From the NCBI RefSeq assembly GCF_001854325.1, contig NZ_CP017754.1, forward strand, positions 3,782,001 to 3,846,000: a stretch of DNA of 64,000 bases. Reading direction: 5' to 3'. This document shows positions 27,801-39,044 of the stretch, piece by piece. A model generated the notes under the pieces. That model saw nothing but the letters and a program-made list of their open reading frames with translations, was not told where the DNA came from and did no database searches. The position numbers and the translations under genes were made by a program. Source of the stretch: Cupriavidus malaysiensis. Lineage in GTDB: Bacteria > Pseudomonadota > Gammaproteobacteria > Burkholderiales > Burkholderiaceae. Numbering within the stretch: the stretch's first letter is position 1; each line of letters starts with the position of its first letter.

Positions 27801-28993
27801 CCCGCGAGCACCACGCGCAGGTCGCTGACGGCCTGCTCGGCGCTGCTCAGGCGCACGCGGGCCTGTACCGACTCCACCGGCAGGCGCTCGGCATCGAGCG
27901 CGCCTGCCAGGCCGTTGCGGATCGTCACCTCGCCTGCCACGGTCAGGGACGGCGGCACGCCCGCCGGCGGGCCGGCCGTGACAGCGGAAGCCGGGACGGA
28001 TGAGCCCCCCGGCCGCGCCGCCGAGGCAGCCACGGCTGGCGGCTCCGCCGCGCGCTCCTGCACCGGTTTCAGCGCCGCCTGCACCGACAGGTCGGCACTC
28101 GGCGCCGACGGGCTGAACAGGCGGGGGTTGATGTGCTCGCCCTGCACGTCGAGATGGCTGAACGGCACCTTGCCGAAGAGCGTCAGGCCGGCGCTGGCGC
28201 GGCCGCGCATGCGGTCGCCGCTCGCCTGCAGGCTGGCATCGATGGTCTCCAGCGTACCGCCCGCGCTGGCCGTGACGTTATAGGCCTCTTTTTCCCAGCG
28301 CCCCTCGAGCAGGGCCCGTGCACTCAGCGGGAACGGTGCCTGCGCGCCGAGCTGCGCATCGGCGGCCAGCTTGCCATACGGCGTGACGAGCCGGTCGATA
28401 CCGAGGCGATGGTGCAGGCCATCGGTATGCAGCGACGCCGACAGGTCCGAGAACACCATCGGCTCGGCGGAGACCTGGCCGCCCTCGTGCAGCGCCAGCC
28501 GCCGCAGCGTCAGCGCGTCGATATCGACGGCCAGCGGCAGCGCCAGCGAGGTCGGCAGCGTGAGGGGCTTGTTCGACGGCTCGGAGGGGCCGAGGCGGAC
28601 GTCGACGGCGCCCACGCTCAGCCACTGCACATGCAGCCGCGCCGGCGACCAGGAAAAGGACCATTGGCCGTCCAGGTTGTCGAGCGCGACGCGCGTCTGC
28701 CCGCTGGCGAACACCACCTGGCGCAGGCGCAGGCCGCTGGCGAGCGTACCGCCTTCCAGCCGGCCCGACAGCATGCCGGCCGACAGCCGCGTGGCCAGCG
28801 CCCACAGCTGGCGCGTACCGGCCTCGCTGTGCAGCGCCGCCGCCAGCAGGCCGGCCAGCATGATCGCCAGCGCCAGCAGCCCGGCCAGGCTCCAGCCCAG
28901 CGCGCGCCGCAACCGGCGCCAGGCGCCGTCCGCGCGCGGCGGCGGTGCATCGGGCCCGGGCGCGGGAACCGGGGGCATGTCGGGGCGGCTCAT
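24857..28993 (-). CDS. tamB: Translocation and assembly module subunit TamB
   Basis: Very long inner-membrane-anchored periplasmic protein (1378 residues) that works with TamA in outer-membrane protein insertion and lipid homeostasis. One N-terminal membrane helix (about residues 33-56, LGWSLAGLLALAIMLAGLL) precedes an extended repetitive beta region. The C-terminal DUF490 domain begins around residue 1000 and holds LELFSSPERTLIVSGDAAI and INGLSVLFNRRFD. The open frame runs on upstream into tamA, but the ATG at 28993 gives the expected cytoplasmic tail and membrane helix. It follows tamA by 58 bases and precedes the BamE-like lipoprotein gene. Confidence 0.93.
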   Translation of the reverse strand: MSRPDMPPVPAPGPDAPPPRADGAWRRLRRALGWSLAGLLALAIMLAGLLAAALHSEAGTRQLWALATRLSAGMLSGRLEGGTLASGLRLRQVVFASGQTRVALDNLDGQWSFSWSPARLHVQWLSVGAVDVRLGPSEPSNKPLTLPTSLALPLAVDIDALTLRRLALHEGGQVSAEPMVFSDLSASLHTDGLHHRLGIDRLVTPYGKLAADAQLGAQAPFPLSARALLEGRWEKEAYNVTASAGGTLETIDASLQASGDRMRGRASAGLTLFGKVPFSHLDVQGEHINPRLFSPSAPSADLSVQAALKPVQERAAEPPAVAASAARPGGSSVPASAVTAGPPAGVPPSLTVAGEVTIRNGLAGALDAERLPVESVQARVRLSSAEQAVSDLRVVLAGQGQIVGGGSLHDGRGGFDLDVRRLDPRALHGALQSARLSGPLAVRLEPGRQSVALDLADGPLKLFADASLTQDKLTLSTLRAGVGPGQLTAEGELGLAGEQAFRFQGRLANFDPARLAKVAAGRINAEFRAAGSLAGTVRAAVDFTVRDSEYAGLPMRGGGKVQVAGERLLPSSATLEMAGNRAELRGSFGARGDRLKLAVDAPQLERLRFGLAGALKLDADIAGTLKRPEIDASYQARALVFGPRRLASAAGEAHLRPGAGGTLDGPLSFKLAARDFHGPEATLHTIDASLDGTQASHRFALNSTGAVNGRALDATLAGHGAWQGDKGWRGTIDRLEERGTISLRLLAPAPLAVADQHIALGSTRLQVQRATVAIESFDWDHGRLRSQGRLDGVQIGHVLDLAEAFSGDKLPLRSDLVIDGRWNVVLAENATGFAELSRRSGDLSVSAGRGFTTLELGQTALRAEFEGRRLALRGGIVSGRVGKLSVDASAGLLQEQGLATIGPASKLAGQVALEVPRLKAIEALAGPQYAFEGRADARMRLAGSVAAPLLTGELNGDGLGVTLYDLGIRLTDGKVRIALDQNSVELRQVEFHGGDGKLTASGSVQLGDANPNLRGRIVADKLELFSSPERTLIVSGDAAILNENRQIVIRGKFKVDRGLFDLPKAGAPELGDDVVVVRRKDQRALRTAATPPPESRPASRFSPLVELTLDLGNDFRFRGGGADLRLTGQLEVKSAPLTPLRANGTIRVAEGTYEAFGRRLEIDRGIVNFNGPIDNPNLNIRAMRRNQEVSAGVEVTGTVRLPRVQLVSEPDVPQEDKLSWLMFGYGADSASAGQQSQLSGGALGGAALGMIGGRVGKNIVQHFGFDEFSIGPSTAGLNDQQVVSIGRSVTEKISVGYEQSLTSASNVVKLTWALSRRWSLIARGGSINGLSVLFNRRFDRWSDLFLGRSNRRGTRESQQNEATESDGEPAAGASAPAS

Positions 28994-29051
28994 TTCGGCT
29001 GCTCGGGCAGGTGCGGGGACAGGAGGGGCGGGAGCAGAGTCGGCACGCGCA

Positions 29052-30860
29052 TCAGAATGCCACCCCCAGGGAAACATGCGGACGGAACTGCTGCTTCTGG
29101 ATGCCGTAGCCGAGGTCGAGCTGGACCGGGCCGACCGGGCTGCGCCAGCGCGCGCCGATGCCCACGCCATGGAAGATGGTGATGCCGTGCAGGTCGTTGG
29201 TGGCGGTGCCGGCATCCCAGAACAGCGCCACGCCCCACTCGGGACGGAACCAGTGCTGGTACTCGAGACCCGTCGTGCCGAGGTAGCGCGCCGGCAGCAC
29301 GCTGGCGCCGCTGGGCGTGCCGATCGACTGGTAGCCGTAACCGCGCACCGAGTCCGTGCCGCCGGCACGGAAGCGCAGCGTGGCGGGCACGTTCTGCGGG
29401 CTGGCGCCGGTCATGTCCGCGCCCAGTTCCAGGCGGGCCACCACGAGGTCGCGCGAGCCCACCGGGATGTACTGGCGGATACGCCCGTACAGCCGCAGGA
29501 AGGTGGCGTCCGACATCAGGTTCTTGACCGCCACGCCGACCTGGGTGTTGATCACATTACCGCGGCGCGGGAAGACGGGATTGTCGACGTCGCGCCGTGT
29601 CCAGGCGAAGGCCGGCACCAGCGCGCGCGCGATCTGCTGCTGTTCCCCGAGCGGCATCAGCCGATCGTAGTAATAGTCGAGCGAGAAGGTGACGTCGTAG
29701 TTCTCGCGCGAGCGCGAGCGCTTGAGGCCGGTGCGCAGGCTGGTGGTGTCGGTGCTTTCGACGTCGATGGTGCGCTCATAGCTGCCATAGACGCTGTTGC
29801 GGTACGACTTGCCGTCGGGCGGCATCGCCACCTCGCCCAGTGCGTACTGCCGCTTCTGTTCGAGGCTGAGCTGGGAGTCGAAGGTCCAGGCGCGGTTGAA
29901 CAGGTTCAGATAGGTATAGCGCCCGGTGGCCTGGGCGCCGGTGTCGGTGGTATAGCCCACGCCGGCGCCGAGCCGGTTCTCCGGGTACTCGCGCACATGC
30001 ACGTTGACCGGCGCGGTCACGCTGTCCGCGCCTTCGGCCGGCGGCGCGTCCTCCAGATCGACCTGCACGTTCGAGAAGTAGGGCTGGCGCTGGATCGCGC
30101 GCTGCAGCTCCAGCAGCCGTTCCACGCGATAGGGTTCGCCCACGCTGAGCGGGTTGACGTTGCGGACGATGCCCTCCGGATAGCGGCTGGTGCCGGTGAT
30201 GCGCAGGGGGCCGAGCAGGTAGGCCGGCCCGCTGTCGTAGCGCACCGACAGGTCGGCGGCCTGTTCATCGGGCTCGATGTACGCCTGCGAATGCCCGAGC
30301 CTGGCGCCGTAGTAGCGGTTGGACTGCAGTTGCGCCAGCGCGTCGCCCTTGGCCTTGTCCCAGTCAGACTGGCGGAAAGGCTGGCCGGCCGGGAGCTCCC
30401 AGCCATTGCGCAATGCCTCCACCTGCGCGGGCGCCTGGCTGGCTGCCGGCCCCTGTACCGCCACGTCGACGCGGCGGATCAGCGTGCGCGCCCCGGCGTC
30501 CACCGTCAGTCGGACCACGCGCTTGTCGCCTTCGCCGTCCACCCGCGCGGTGGCGGTGGCATCGAAATAGCCTTCGGTCGAGGCCAGCTGGCGCACCTGG
30601 TCGCCCACGGTCTCGACCATGTACGCGAACTGGTCCTGGGACAGGTCGGTGCGATCCGCATAGCGGGTCAGGTCGAGGTGGGCCTTGAGCAGGTCGCGCA
30701 GCGCTCCGGGTGCCTCAACCTCCACTTTATAGACGGCACCGGCCGGCAGCGGCGCCAGCAACAGGGCCAGGCCTGCCGGAGCCAGGCCGCGCAGTGCCAG
30801 CGCATGGGATAGCCGCCACCAGGCGCCGCGTCCGTGCTTGCTTCGGAAACGCATCCTCAT
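29052..30860 (-). CDS. tamA: Translocation and assembly module subunit TamA (Omp85 family)
   Basis: Outer-membrane beta-barrel partner of TamB. The 602-residue precursor has a signal peptide (about 1-42, ending PLPAGA), three POTRA-like segments, then a C-terminal 16-strand Omp85 barrel. Its recognisable parts are RFRAGGTDSVRGYGYQSIG (the lid-lock loop with the conserved RG) and VGPVQLDLGYGIQ near the end, and the protein ends in Phe (VSLGVAF), as expected for a barrel recognised by the Bam machine. Two starts are possible (30860 or the Met two codons on). Confidence 0.92.
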   Translation of the reverse strand: MRMRFRSKHGRGAWWRLSHALALRGLAPAGLALLLAPLPAGAVYKVEVEAPGALRDLLKAHLDLTRYADRTDLSQDQFAYMVETVGDQVRQLASTEGYFDATATARVDGEGDKRVVRLTVDAGARTLIRRVDVAVQGPAASQAPAQVEALRNGWELPAGQPFRQSDWDKAKGDALAQLQSNRYYGARLGHSQAYIEPDEQAADLSVRYDSGPAYLLGPLRITGTSRYPEGIVRNVNPLSVGEPYRVERLLELQRAIQRQPYFSNVQVDLEDAPPAEGADSVTAPVNVHVREYPENRLGAGVGYTTDTGAQATGRYTYLNLFNRAWTFDSQLSLEQKRQYALGEVAMPPDGKSYRNSVYGSYERTIDVESTDTTSLRTGLKRSRSRENYDVTFSLDYYYDRLMPLGEQQQIARALVPAFAWTRRDVDNPVFPRRGNVINTQVGVAVKNLMSDATFLRLYGRIRQYIPVGSRDLVVARLELGADMTGASPQNVPATLRFRAGGTDSVRGYGYQSIGTPSGASVLPARYLGTTGLEYQHWFRPEWGVALFWDAGTATNDLHGITIFHGVGIGARWRSPVGPVQLDLGYGIQKQQFRPHVSLGVAF

Positions 30861-30969
30861 CCGTCGTCAGCGATTTCGCAAAGTTGACATTTGACCACAA
30901 CCGGCGGACATCTCTGGCATCCGCCGCAGGAATGCCGCGCATTTCCGACGGCACCGGGCTCCGATACGG

Positions 30970-30975
30970 TAAAAT
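30970..30975 (+). promoter_or_regulatory. -10 box upstream of the DUF3460 gene
   Basis: TAAAAT in gatacggTAAAATcgcgcc, 40 bases before the ATG, in the same context as the argH -10. Confidence 0.5.
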
Positions 30976-31014
30976 CGCGCCGGTTCCCGCCTTACCTGAT
31001 AGACAATCCCCGCC

Positions 31015-31203
31015 ATGGCACTCTACGAATCGGACATCACCCAGTTCCTGAAGACCCTCAAGAAAGAGCAGCCCTCGCTCGAGGCCGAGCAGCGCGAAGG
31101 CCGCGCCCTGCTGTGGGACAAGGCACCGATCGACCTGGACGAACGCGCGCGCGCCGATGCCTCGCGCGTGGCGCAGAAGCCCTACGTCTACTCGCTGGAC
31201 TGA
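31015..31203 (+). CDS. DUF3460 family protein
   Basis: Small cytosolic protein of 62 residues, MALYESDITQFLKTLKKEQP at its start and a DERARADASRVAQKPYVYSL end. It matches the DUF3460 family found next to scpA/panC in Burkholderiales, where it is short, charged and of unknown function. The gene has its own -10 box and its stop is only 26 bases from the scpA start, so it is probably the first gene of an scpA transcript. Confidence 0.85.
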   Translation: MALYESDITQFLKTLKKEQPSLEAEQREGRALLWDKAPIDLDERARADASRVAQKPYVYSLD

Positions 31204-31229
31204 ACACGGCACTGCCCGGCCGCCGGCCC

Positions 31230-32111
31230 ATGAGCCCTGACGACCAGGACAAGCTCGCGCCTCCGACCGAGCTGCCCAGCGTCGCGCCAGAGCGCGACGC
31301 CACCCCCGACACCATCGACGGGATGGCGTTCGCGCGCCTGTACGGCGAGCCGCTGTTCCAGGTCCCGAACGACCTCTATATCCCGCCCGATGCGCTCGAG
31401 GTCTTCCTCGAGGCCTTCGAGGGTCCGCTCGACCTGCTGCTGTACCTGATCCGCAAGCAGAACTTCAACGTCCTCGACATCCCGATGGCGCAGGTGACGC
31501 GCCAGTACCTGAGCTACGTCGAAGAGATCCGCAAGCGCAATCTGGAGCTGGCGGCGGAGTACCTGCTGATGGCGGCCATGCTGATCGAGATCAAGTCGCG
31601 CATGCTGCTGCCGGTGAAGAAGGCCGACAGCGAGGAAGAAGTCGAGGATCCGCGCGCCGAACTGGTACGCCGCCTGCTCGAATACGAGCAGATGAAGCTT
31701 GCCGCGCAGCGCCTGGACCAGTTGCCGCAGCTCGGCCGCGACTTCCTGCGCACGCAGGTATATATCGAGCAGAGCCTGACGCCGCGCTTCCCCGACGTCG
31801 ACTGCGGCGACCTGCAGGCCGCCTGGGCCGACGTGCTCAGGCGCGCCAAGCTGAACCAGAATCACAAGATCTCGCGCGAAACCCTCTCGGTGCGCGAGCA
31901 CATGAGCCAGATCCTGCGGCGGCTGCAGCATGCCCGCTTCATGGAGTTCTCCGAACTGTTCGAGGACGCGATCCGCTCGGGCCAGGGCGCCCCGGTGGTG
32001 GTGGTCAACTTCATCGCCATCCTCGAGCTGGCGCGCGAATCCCTGCTCGAGATCACGCAGGCCGAGCCGTTCGCGCCGATCTACGTCCGCCTCGCCTATA
32101 CGCCAACCTGA
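31230..32111 (+). CDS. scpA: Segregation and condensation protein A
   Basis: Kleisin subunit that bridges the SMC heads in the chromosome condensation complex. In 293 residues, FEGPLDLLLYLIRKQNFNVL (about 65-84) is the family signature that contacts the SMC neck. ISRETLSVREHMSQILRRLQ precedes the C-terminal winged helix that contacts the SMC cap. An N-terminal extension of about 50 residues is poorly conserved. scpB, usually a partner, is not in the window; panC follows instead. The stop is embedded in a 12-bp tandem repeat that provides three in-frame TGAs. Confidence 0.93.
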   Translation: MSPDDQDKLAPPTELPSVAPERDATPDTIDGMAFARLYGEPLFQVPNDLYIPPDALEVFLEAFEGPLDLLLYLIRKQNFNVLDIPMAQVTRQYLSYVEEIRKRNLELAAEYLLMAAMLIEIKSRMLLPVKKADSEEEVEDPRAELVRRLLEYEQMKLAAQRLDQLPQLGRDFLRTQVYIEQSLTPRFPDVDCGDLQAAWADVLRRAKLNQNHKISRETLSVREHMSQILRRLQHARFMEFSELFEDAIRSGQGAPVVVVNFIAILELARESLLEITQAEPFAPIYVRLAYTPT

Positions 32112-32136
32112 GCGCCAACCTGAGCGCCGGCCTGAG
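32101..32136 (+). repeat. 12-bp tandem repeat over the scpA stop codon
   Basis: Three units, cgccaacctgag, cgccaacctgag and cgccggcctgag. Each places TGA in the scpA frame, so the first stop is backed by two more. Confidence 0.85.
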
Positions 32137-32244
32137 CACCCATTCCGCGGCGGCAAAGGGGCCCTTCCCCAATCGCGAACGGATTCCGGCGCCGCCATGC
32201 CGCCGCGGCGAGGGTCCATCGGCCCGCACCGCGCCCACATGCTC

Positions 32245-32250
32245 TACAAT
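32245..32250 (+). promoter_or_regulatory. -10 box upstream of panC
   Basis: TACAAT in gctcTACAATccgcc, 90 bases before the panC ATG. It suggests panC has its own promoter besides any read-through from scpA. Confidence 0.45.
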
Positions 32251-32306
32251 CCGCCGACAGCCGGCACTCAGACCGGCCTGCCCGGCGGCTCCGGCCCGGG
32301 CACTAG

Positions 32307-33188
<882 letters not shown>

Positions 33189-33240
33189 CGCAGCGCGCGC
33201 GCCGGCGGCTCCGCCCGGCGCACGCCGCAAGGCAGAACGC

Positions 33241-33270
33241 AAAACGCCCGGCATCAGCCGGGCGTTTTCT
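33241..33270 (+). terminator. Intrinsic terminator after panC, usable from both sides
   Basis: AAAACGCCCGGC (33241-33252) pairs with GCCGGGCGTTTT (33257-33268) around ATCA. The A and T runs allow it to serve the convergent PepSY gene as well. Confidence 0.88.
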
Positions 33271-33297
33271 TGCCTCCCTGGCGCGCAGCCAGCCGCG

Positions 33298-34506
33298 TCA
33301 GGCCAGGCGCACGCCGGCGCGCTGGCGCTCGCGCGCGAGATGGCGCCGCTGCCCGCGCCGGCGCTTGAGCCAGATCAGCAGGCCGGTCACGGCGAAGGCC
33401 AGCGGCGCCAGGCCGAAGACCGTGATCAGGATCCTCCCCGGCAGCCCGAAGGCCTCGCCGGTATGCAGCGGATACAGCCAGTTCAGCAGGGTATCGCCGG
33501 CCGGCGCGCGCAGCGGGTCGCGCAGCCTCAGCACGGTGCCGCGGCGGGCATCGATCCAGACCCGGGTCGAGCCGCCGCCCTGGCGCACCTCGCCCGGCTG
33601 GCGCAGGCGCACCTCGTAGGCATCGTCCGGCTTGCGCGGCGGGCTGACGCGGGTCACGCGCGCCTGCGGAAAGGCGGCCAGAGCCGCTGCCATCGCCTGC
33701 CCGATCCCCAGCGGCACCGCACCGTCGGCACCGTCCACGGCGGGTGCCGAGAGCGGTTTCGCTCCGGGCGGCGTCACCGTCATCACCGCCCCCACCAGCG
33801 GCGTCACCCACTTGGGCAGGTTGAGATACCAGCCGGAAAAGGCCACCACCAGCACGATCGGTGCGACAAAGACGCCGCCGGCGCGGTGCAGCGAGTAGTT
33901 GAAGCGCGACCAGGAGCCGCCGTGGCGGATCGTGAGCGCCTGCCGCAGGGCGCCCCAGCGCAGCTTGGGCAGCCACAGCAGCAGCCCGCCCAGCGTGGTC
34001 AGCAGCATCAGCATGCCGGTGATGCCGGTGATGGTCTTGCCGGTCTCGCCCGCCAGCAGATAGCGGTGCAGGTGGAACAGCGTGGGCATCAGCAAGGGAC
34101 GCGACAGGCCGGGCTGGCCCCAGATGCGTTCGCCCTGGATCGCCAGCGTGGCCGGATCGACCATGACCTGGCGCGAGCGTCCCGGCACGGCGCCGTCCGC
34201 GCCCTTGACCGCATACGAGGCGACGAAGACGCCGGACGGCCCGTCGGGCAGCATCAACAGGCGCGGCTTGCCATAGCGCGGATCCGCCGCGAGCCTGGCG
34301 GCCACCGCCTCCGCCTGGGCCGGCGTGACCGGCCCCGCGGCGGGTGCCGAAGCGCGCAGCAGCTCGGGATTGAGTACCGCATCCAGCTCATCGCGCCAGG
34401 CGATCACCGTGCCGGTCAGGCCCAGCAGCACGAAAACCAGCCCGAAGCTCAGGCCGAGGTAGAGATGGATCTTTTGCAGGACGGTACGGAGGCGGCCGGT
34501 GACCAT
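33298..34506 (-). CDS. PepSY-domain inner-membrane protein
   Basis: A 402-residue membrane protein of the PepSY_TM (PiuB-like, iron-regulated) group. The first helix is in LGLSFGLVFVLLGLTGTVIA (about residues 17-36) after a short KIHLYLGL motif. Other segments lie near 150-205 (GITGMLMLLTTLGGLLLWL), 210-230 and 360-385. PepSY stretches lie in the periplasmic loops. Family members are often encoded beside TonB-dependent siderophore receptors and proposed to act as reductases; here the neighbours are panC and the cobalamin island, so a link to corrinoid or iron uptake is only suggested. It is separated from cobQ by about 100 bases. Confidence 0.82.
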   Translation of the reverse strand: MVTGRLRTVLQKIHLYLGLSFGLVFVLLGLTGTVIAWRDELDAVLNPELLRASAPAAGPVTPAQAEAVAARLAADPRYGKPRLLMLPDGPSGVFVASYAVKGADGAVPGRSRQVMVDPATLAIQGERIWGQPGLSRPLLMPTLFHLHRYLLAGETGKTITGITGMLMLLTTLGGLLLWLPKLRWGALRQALTIRHGGSWSRFNYSLHRAGGVFVAPIVLVVAFSGWYLNLPKWVTPLVGAVMTVTPPGAKPLSAPAVDGADGAVPLGIGQAMAAALAAFPQARVTRVSPPRKPDDAYEVRLRQPGEVRQGGGSTRVWIDARRGTVLRLRDPLRAPAGDTLLNWLYPLHTGEAFGLPGRILITVFGLAPLAFAVTGLLIWLKRRRGQRRHLARERQRAGVRLA

Positions 34507-34605
34507 GATGGAAAGGCGGCCGCCTGGCGTACCGCGAATGAGAATGCGAAGGATTTGCGATTCTAGCAGCAGCCCGGGACCGCGCGGGACCGCTGCGTGC
34601 GCAGG

Positions 34606-36156
<1,551 letters not shown>

Positions 36157-36163
36157 GGCGCGG

Positions 36164-36169
36164 ATTATC
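36164..36169 (-). promoter_or_regulatory. -10 box abutting the cobQ start
   Basis: GATAAT on the minus strand in ggtgcGATAATccgcgcc, followed directly by the start ATG. Transcription would begin at or next to the start codon. Confidence 0.4.
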
Positions 36170-36239
36170 GCACCGGCCCCTCCCGCCGCGCGGCCGGACG
36201 GCCGCGTGCCGGCCGCGTGCCGGCCGGATAGGCGGCGGC

Positions 36240-36245
36240 TACAAT
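36240..36245 (+). promoter_or_regulatory. -10 box abutting the cobU start
   Basis: TACAAT in cggcTACAATacccgg, 6 bases before the ATG at 36252. No -35 is clear. It implies a leaderless cobU message. Confidence 0.45.
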
Positions 36246-36251
36246 ACCCGG

Positions 36252-36914
36252 ATGGAAACCCCGGCAACCGCTCTCGATGTCCCGCCCCAAGCCGCCGCGT
36301 CCCCTGCCACGGAGAACGGCCGCGCCGCGCGCGAGCTGACACTGGTACTGGGCGGCGCGCGCTCGGGCAAGAGCCACTTCGCCGAGCAGTTGGCCAGCGA
36401 CCATGCGGCGCGCCACGGCGGCCCGGTCACCTACATCGCTACCGCCCGCCACGAAAGCGCCGGTGGCGACGAGGAAATGGAGTTGCGCATCGCGTTGCAC
36501 CGTGCCCGCCGCCCCGCCAGCTGGAAGCTGGTGGAAGAGCCGCTGCACCTGGCCGACGCGCTCTACGCGCACGCCCGGCACGACGGCTGCATCCTGGTCG
36601 ACTGCGCCACGCTGTGGCTGAACAACCTGCTCTTCCTCGACGCGCGCGGCTATCCCGAGCACGGCCTGATCACGCCGCCGGCCGCCTTCAGCGAGGAAAT
36701 CGAGGCACTGCTGTCCGCCCTGCCCACACTGCCGGGCCACACCATCCTGGTCTCCAACGAGATCGGCTTCGGCGTGGTGCCGATGGGAGCGATCACCCGC
36801 TTCTATGTCGACGAGCTGGGCCGGCTCAACCAGAAGCTGGCTGCCGCCGCCGACCGCGTGCGGCTGCTGGTGGCCGGTATCCCGGTGGCGGTGAAAGGCG
36901 CGGACCCGGCATGA
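36252..36914 (+). CDS. cobU: Adenosylcobinamide kinase / adenosylcobinamide-phosphate guanylyltransferase
   Basis: Bifunctional enzyme that phosphorylates adenosylcobinamide and then attaches GMP. The 220 residues have a P-loop GGARSGKS at 34-41, YIATARHE (with the GTP-accepting His), [11 protein letters not shown] and a C-terminal [20 protein letters not shown], all CobU signatures. About 27 residues precede the usual start of the domain. Its stop overlaps the cbiB ATG (ATGA). First gene of cobU-cbiB-cobD-btuF. Confidence 0.94.
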   Translation: METPATALDVPPQAAASPATENGRAARELTLVLGGARSGKSHFAEQLASDHAARHGGPVTYIATARHESAGGDEEMELRIALHRARRPASWKLVEEPLHLADALYAHARHDGCILVDCATLWLNNLLFLDARGYPEHGLITPPAAFSEEIEALLSALPTLPGHTILVSNEIGFGVVPMGAITRFYVDELGRLNQKLAAAADRVRLLVAGIPVAVKGADPA

Positions 36915-37930
36915 TCCTGTTGTCCTGGCCGGCCTGCGTGGCCGCCGCGCTGGCAGGCGTCTGGCTGGACCGCCTGCTGGGCGAACCGCCGCGCTGGCAC
37001 CCGCTGGTGGGCTTCGGCCGCCTCGCCGCCGCGCTCGAGTCCCGCCTGAACCGCCCCGCGCCGCCGCTGCGCCAGCGCCTGGCAGGGTTGGTGGCCTGGA
37101 GCCTGCTGGTGCTCGGGCCGGCCGCGCTGGCCTGGCTGCTGGTGGCTGCCGCGCAACGCGCCAGTCCCTGGCTGGCGCTGGCGCTGCACGCGCTGGCCCT
37201 GTATGCCGCGCTGGGCGCGCGCAGCCTGCAGCAGCATATCGCGCCGATCGCCGACGCCCTGAGCGCGCGGCACCTGGACGAGGCACGCCGCCTGACCGCC
37301 CGCATCGTCTCACGCGACACAGCCGACGCCGATACCGAGGCGCTCGCGCGCGCGGCCTGCGAATCGGCGCTGGAAAACGGCAACGATGCCATCTTCGGCG
37401 CGCTGTTCTGGTTCCTGGTAGGCGGCGCGCCCGCCGTGGTGCTGTTCCGCCTGGCCAATACGCTCGATGCCATGTGGGGCTACCGCACGCCGCGCCTGCT
37501 GCATTTCGGCTGGGCTGCCGCCCGCCTCGACGACCTGCTGAACCTGCTGCCGGCGCGCCTGACGGCGCTGTCCTACGCGCTGCTGGGTGCCACCGGCCCG
37601 GCGCTGCGCTGCTGGCGCACACAGGCGCCGGCCTGGTCCTCGCCCAATGCCGGCCCGGTGATGGCGGCCGGCGCAGGCGCGGTGGGCGTCGCCCTGGGCG
37701 GCCCGGCGCGCTACCACGGCGCCTGGGAGGACCGTCCGCCGCTCGGCGCCGGCGTCGCCCCCGGCGCCGCCGAAGTGCGCGCCTGCCTGCGCCTGGTGCG
37801 GCACACGCTGTGGCTGTGGCTGGCCCTCGCCGCGGCAGGCGCGCTCGCCTGCCTCGCGGTGGATCTCCGCGCCACGCTGGCCGCCACCTCCTGCCCTGCC
37901 GCCCACGCGTTCGCGCCGGCCCGCGCATGA
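36911..37930 (+). CDS. cbiB: Adenosylcobinamide-phosphate synthase
   Basis: Membrane enzyme that joins adenosylcobyric acid to aminopropanol phosphate. It has 339 residues with several membrane helices (about 1-18, 58-85, 160-185, 295-315). [20 protein letters not shown] marks the N-terminus, [18 protein letters not shown] the conserved middle and [13 protein letters not shown] the active region. Called CobD in the Pseudomonas naming system. Overlaps cobU by 4 bases and lies 7 bases before the threonine-phosphate decarboxylase gene, which makes its substrate. Confidence 0.93.
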   Translation: MILLSWPACVAAALAGVWLDRLLGEPPRWHPLVGFGRLAAALESRLNRPAPPLRQRLAGLVAWSLLVLGPAALAWLLVAAAQRASPWLALALHALALYAALGARSLQQHIAPIADALSARHLDEARRLTARIVSRDTADADTEALARAACESALENGNDAIFGALFWFLVGGAPAVVLFRLANTLDAMWGYRTPRLLHFGWAAARLDDLLNLLPARLTALSYALLGATGPALRCWRTQAPAWSSPNAGPVMAAGAGAVGVALGGPARYHGAWEDRPPLGAGVAPGAAEVRACLRLVRHTLWLWLALAAAGALACLAVDLRATLAATSCPAAHAFAPARA

Positions 37931-37937
37931 AGACCGC

Positions 37938-39026
37938 ATGAACACCAACACGACCGCACCGATCCGCCACGGCGGCGACCTGCGCGCCGCGTCACAGCGC
38001 TACGGCCGTCCGCTGCCGGACTGGCTCGACCTGTCGACCGGCATCAATCCCGACGGCTATCCGGTGCCGCCGCTGCCGGCCGACGCCTGGCAGCGCCTGC
38101 CCGAGGAGGATGACGGACTGGCCGAGGCCGCCGCACGCGCCTACGGCGCGCCGCTGGCGCTGCCGGTGGCCGGCTCGCAGGCCGCCATCCGCGCGCTGCC
38201 CGCGCTGCTGCCACCGGGCCGGGTCGGCATCGCCGCGCTCGGCTACAGCGAGTACGCCCCCGCCTTCGCCTTCGCCGGCCACACCGTGGTGCCGCTCGAC
38301 GAAGCGACCCTGCACGACCCCGGCCTCGGCGGCACCCTGGCGGCGCTCGATCACCTCGTCGTGGTCAATCCCAACAATCCGACCGGGCGCCTGCTGCCAC
38401 CCGCCACGCTGGCCGCCTGGCACGCGGCGCTGGCCGCGCGCGGCGGCACGCTGCTGCTGGACGAGGCCTTCATGGACTGCCTCGGGCACGGCTCGCTGGC
38501 CGCGCAGGCGCATCTGCCGGGCCTGGTGGTACTGCGCTCGCTGGGCAAGTTCTATGGGCTGGCCGGCCTGCGCTGCGGCTTCGTGCTGGCGGCGCCCGCC
38601 CTGCTGGCGGCGCTGCGCGAGCGGCTCGGGCACTGGAGCGTGTCGGGCCCGGCGCGGGCCGTCGCTCGGCTGGCGCTGCAAGACAGCGCCTGGCAGGCCG
38701 CCACGCGCCTGCGGCTGGCCCAGGCCGGCGCGCGCCTGGGCAGCGTGCTGTGCGCAGCCGGCCTGGCGCCGGTCGGCCAGCCCTTGTTCCAATGGGTACC
38801 CTGCCAGCAGGCCGGCGCCCTGCACGTGGCGCTGGCCCGGCAAGGCATCTGGACCCGCCTGTTCGACGCCGCCGGTGGCTGTCCGCCGAGCCTGCGCCTG
38901 GGCCTGCCGCCCGATCGCGCGCAGGACTGGGCGCGCCTGCGCCAGGGCCTGGACGTGGCCCTGGCCGACACCGGCAGCACCGGCCATGTCGATTCCCTGC
39001 CGCCCGCCGCCGGCGCGGCGGACTGA
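37938..39026 (+). CDS. cobD: Threonine-phosphate decarboxylase
   Basis: PLP enzyme of the aminotransferase class I/II fold (362 residues) that makes aminopropanol phosphate for the cobalamin loop. HGGDLRAASQRYGRPLPDWL and DLSTGINPDGYP are typical of the CobD/CobC group. PNNPTGRLLPP, DEAFMDC and the cofactor lysine in LRSLGKFYGLAGLRCGF follow. Symbols differ between organisms: this is cobD in Salmonella and cobC in Pseudomonas naming. It sits in the cobU-cbiB operon. Confidence 0.9.
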   Translation: MNTNTTAPIRHGGDLRAASQRYGRPLPDWLDLSTGINPDGYPVPPLPADAWQRLPEEDDGLAEAAARAYGAPLALPVAGSQAAIRALPALLPPGRVGIAALGYSEYAPAFAFAGHTVVPLDEATLHDPGLGGTLAALDHLVVVNPNNPTGRLLPPATLAAWHAALAARGGTLLLDEAFMDCLGHGSLAAQAHLPGLVVLRSLGKFYGLAGLRCGFVLAAPALLAALRERLGHWSVSGPARAVARLALQDSAWQAATRLRLAQAGARLGSVLCAAGLAPVGQPLFQWVPCQQAGALHVALARQGIWTRLFDAAGGCPPSLRLGLPPDRAQDWARLRQGLDVALADTGSTGHVDSLPPAAGAAD

Positions 39027-39044
39027 ACCCTCCCGCCCCTCCGC

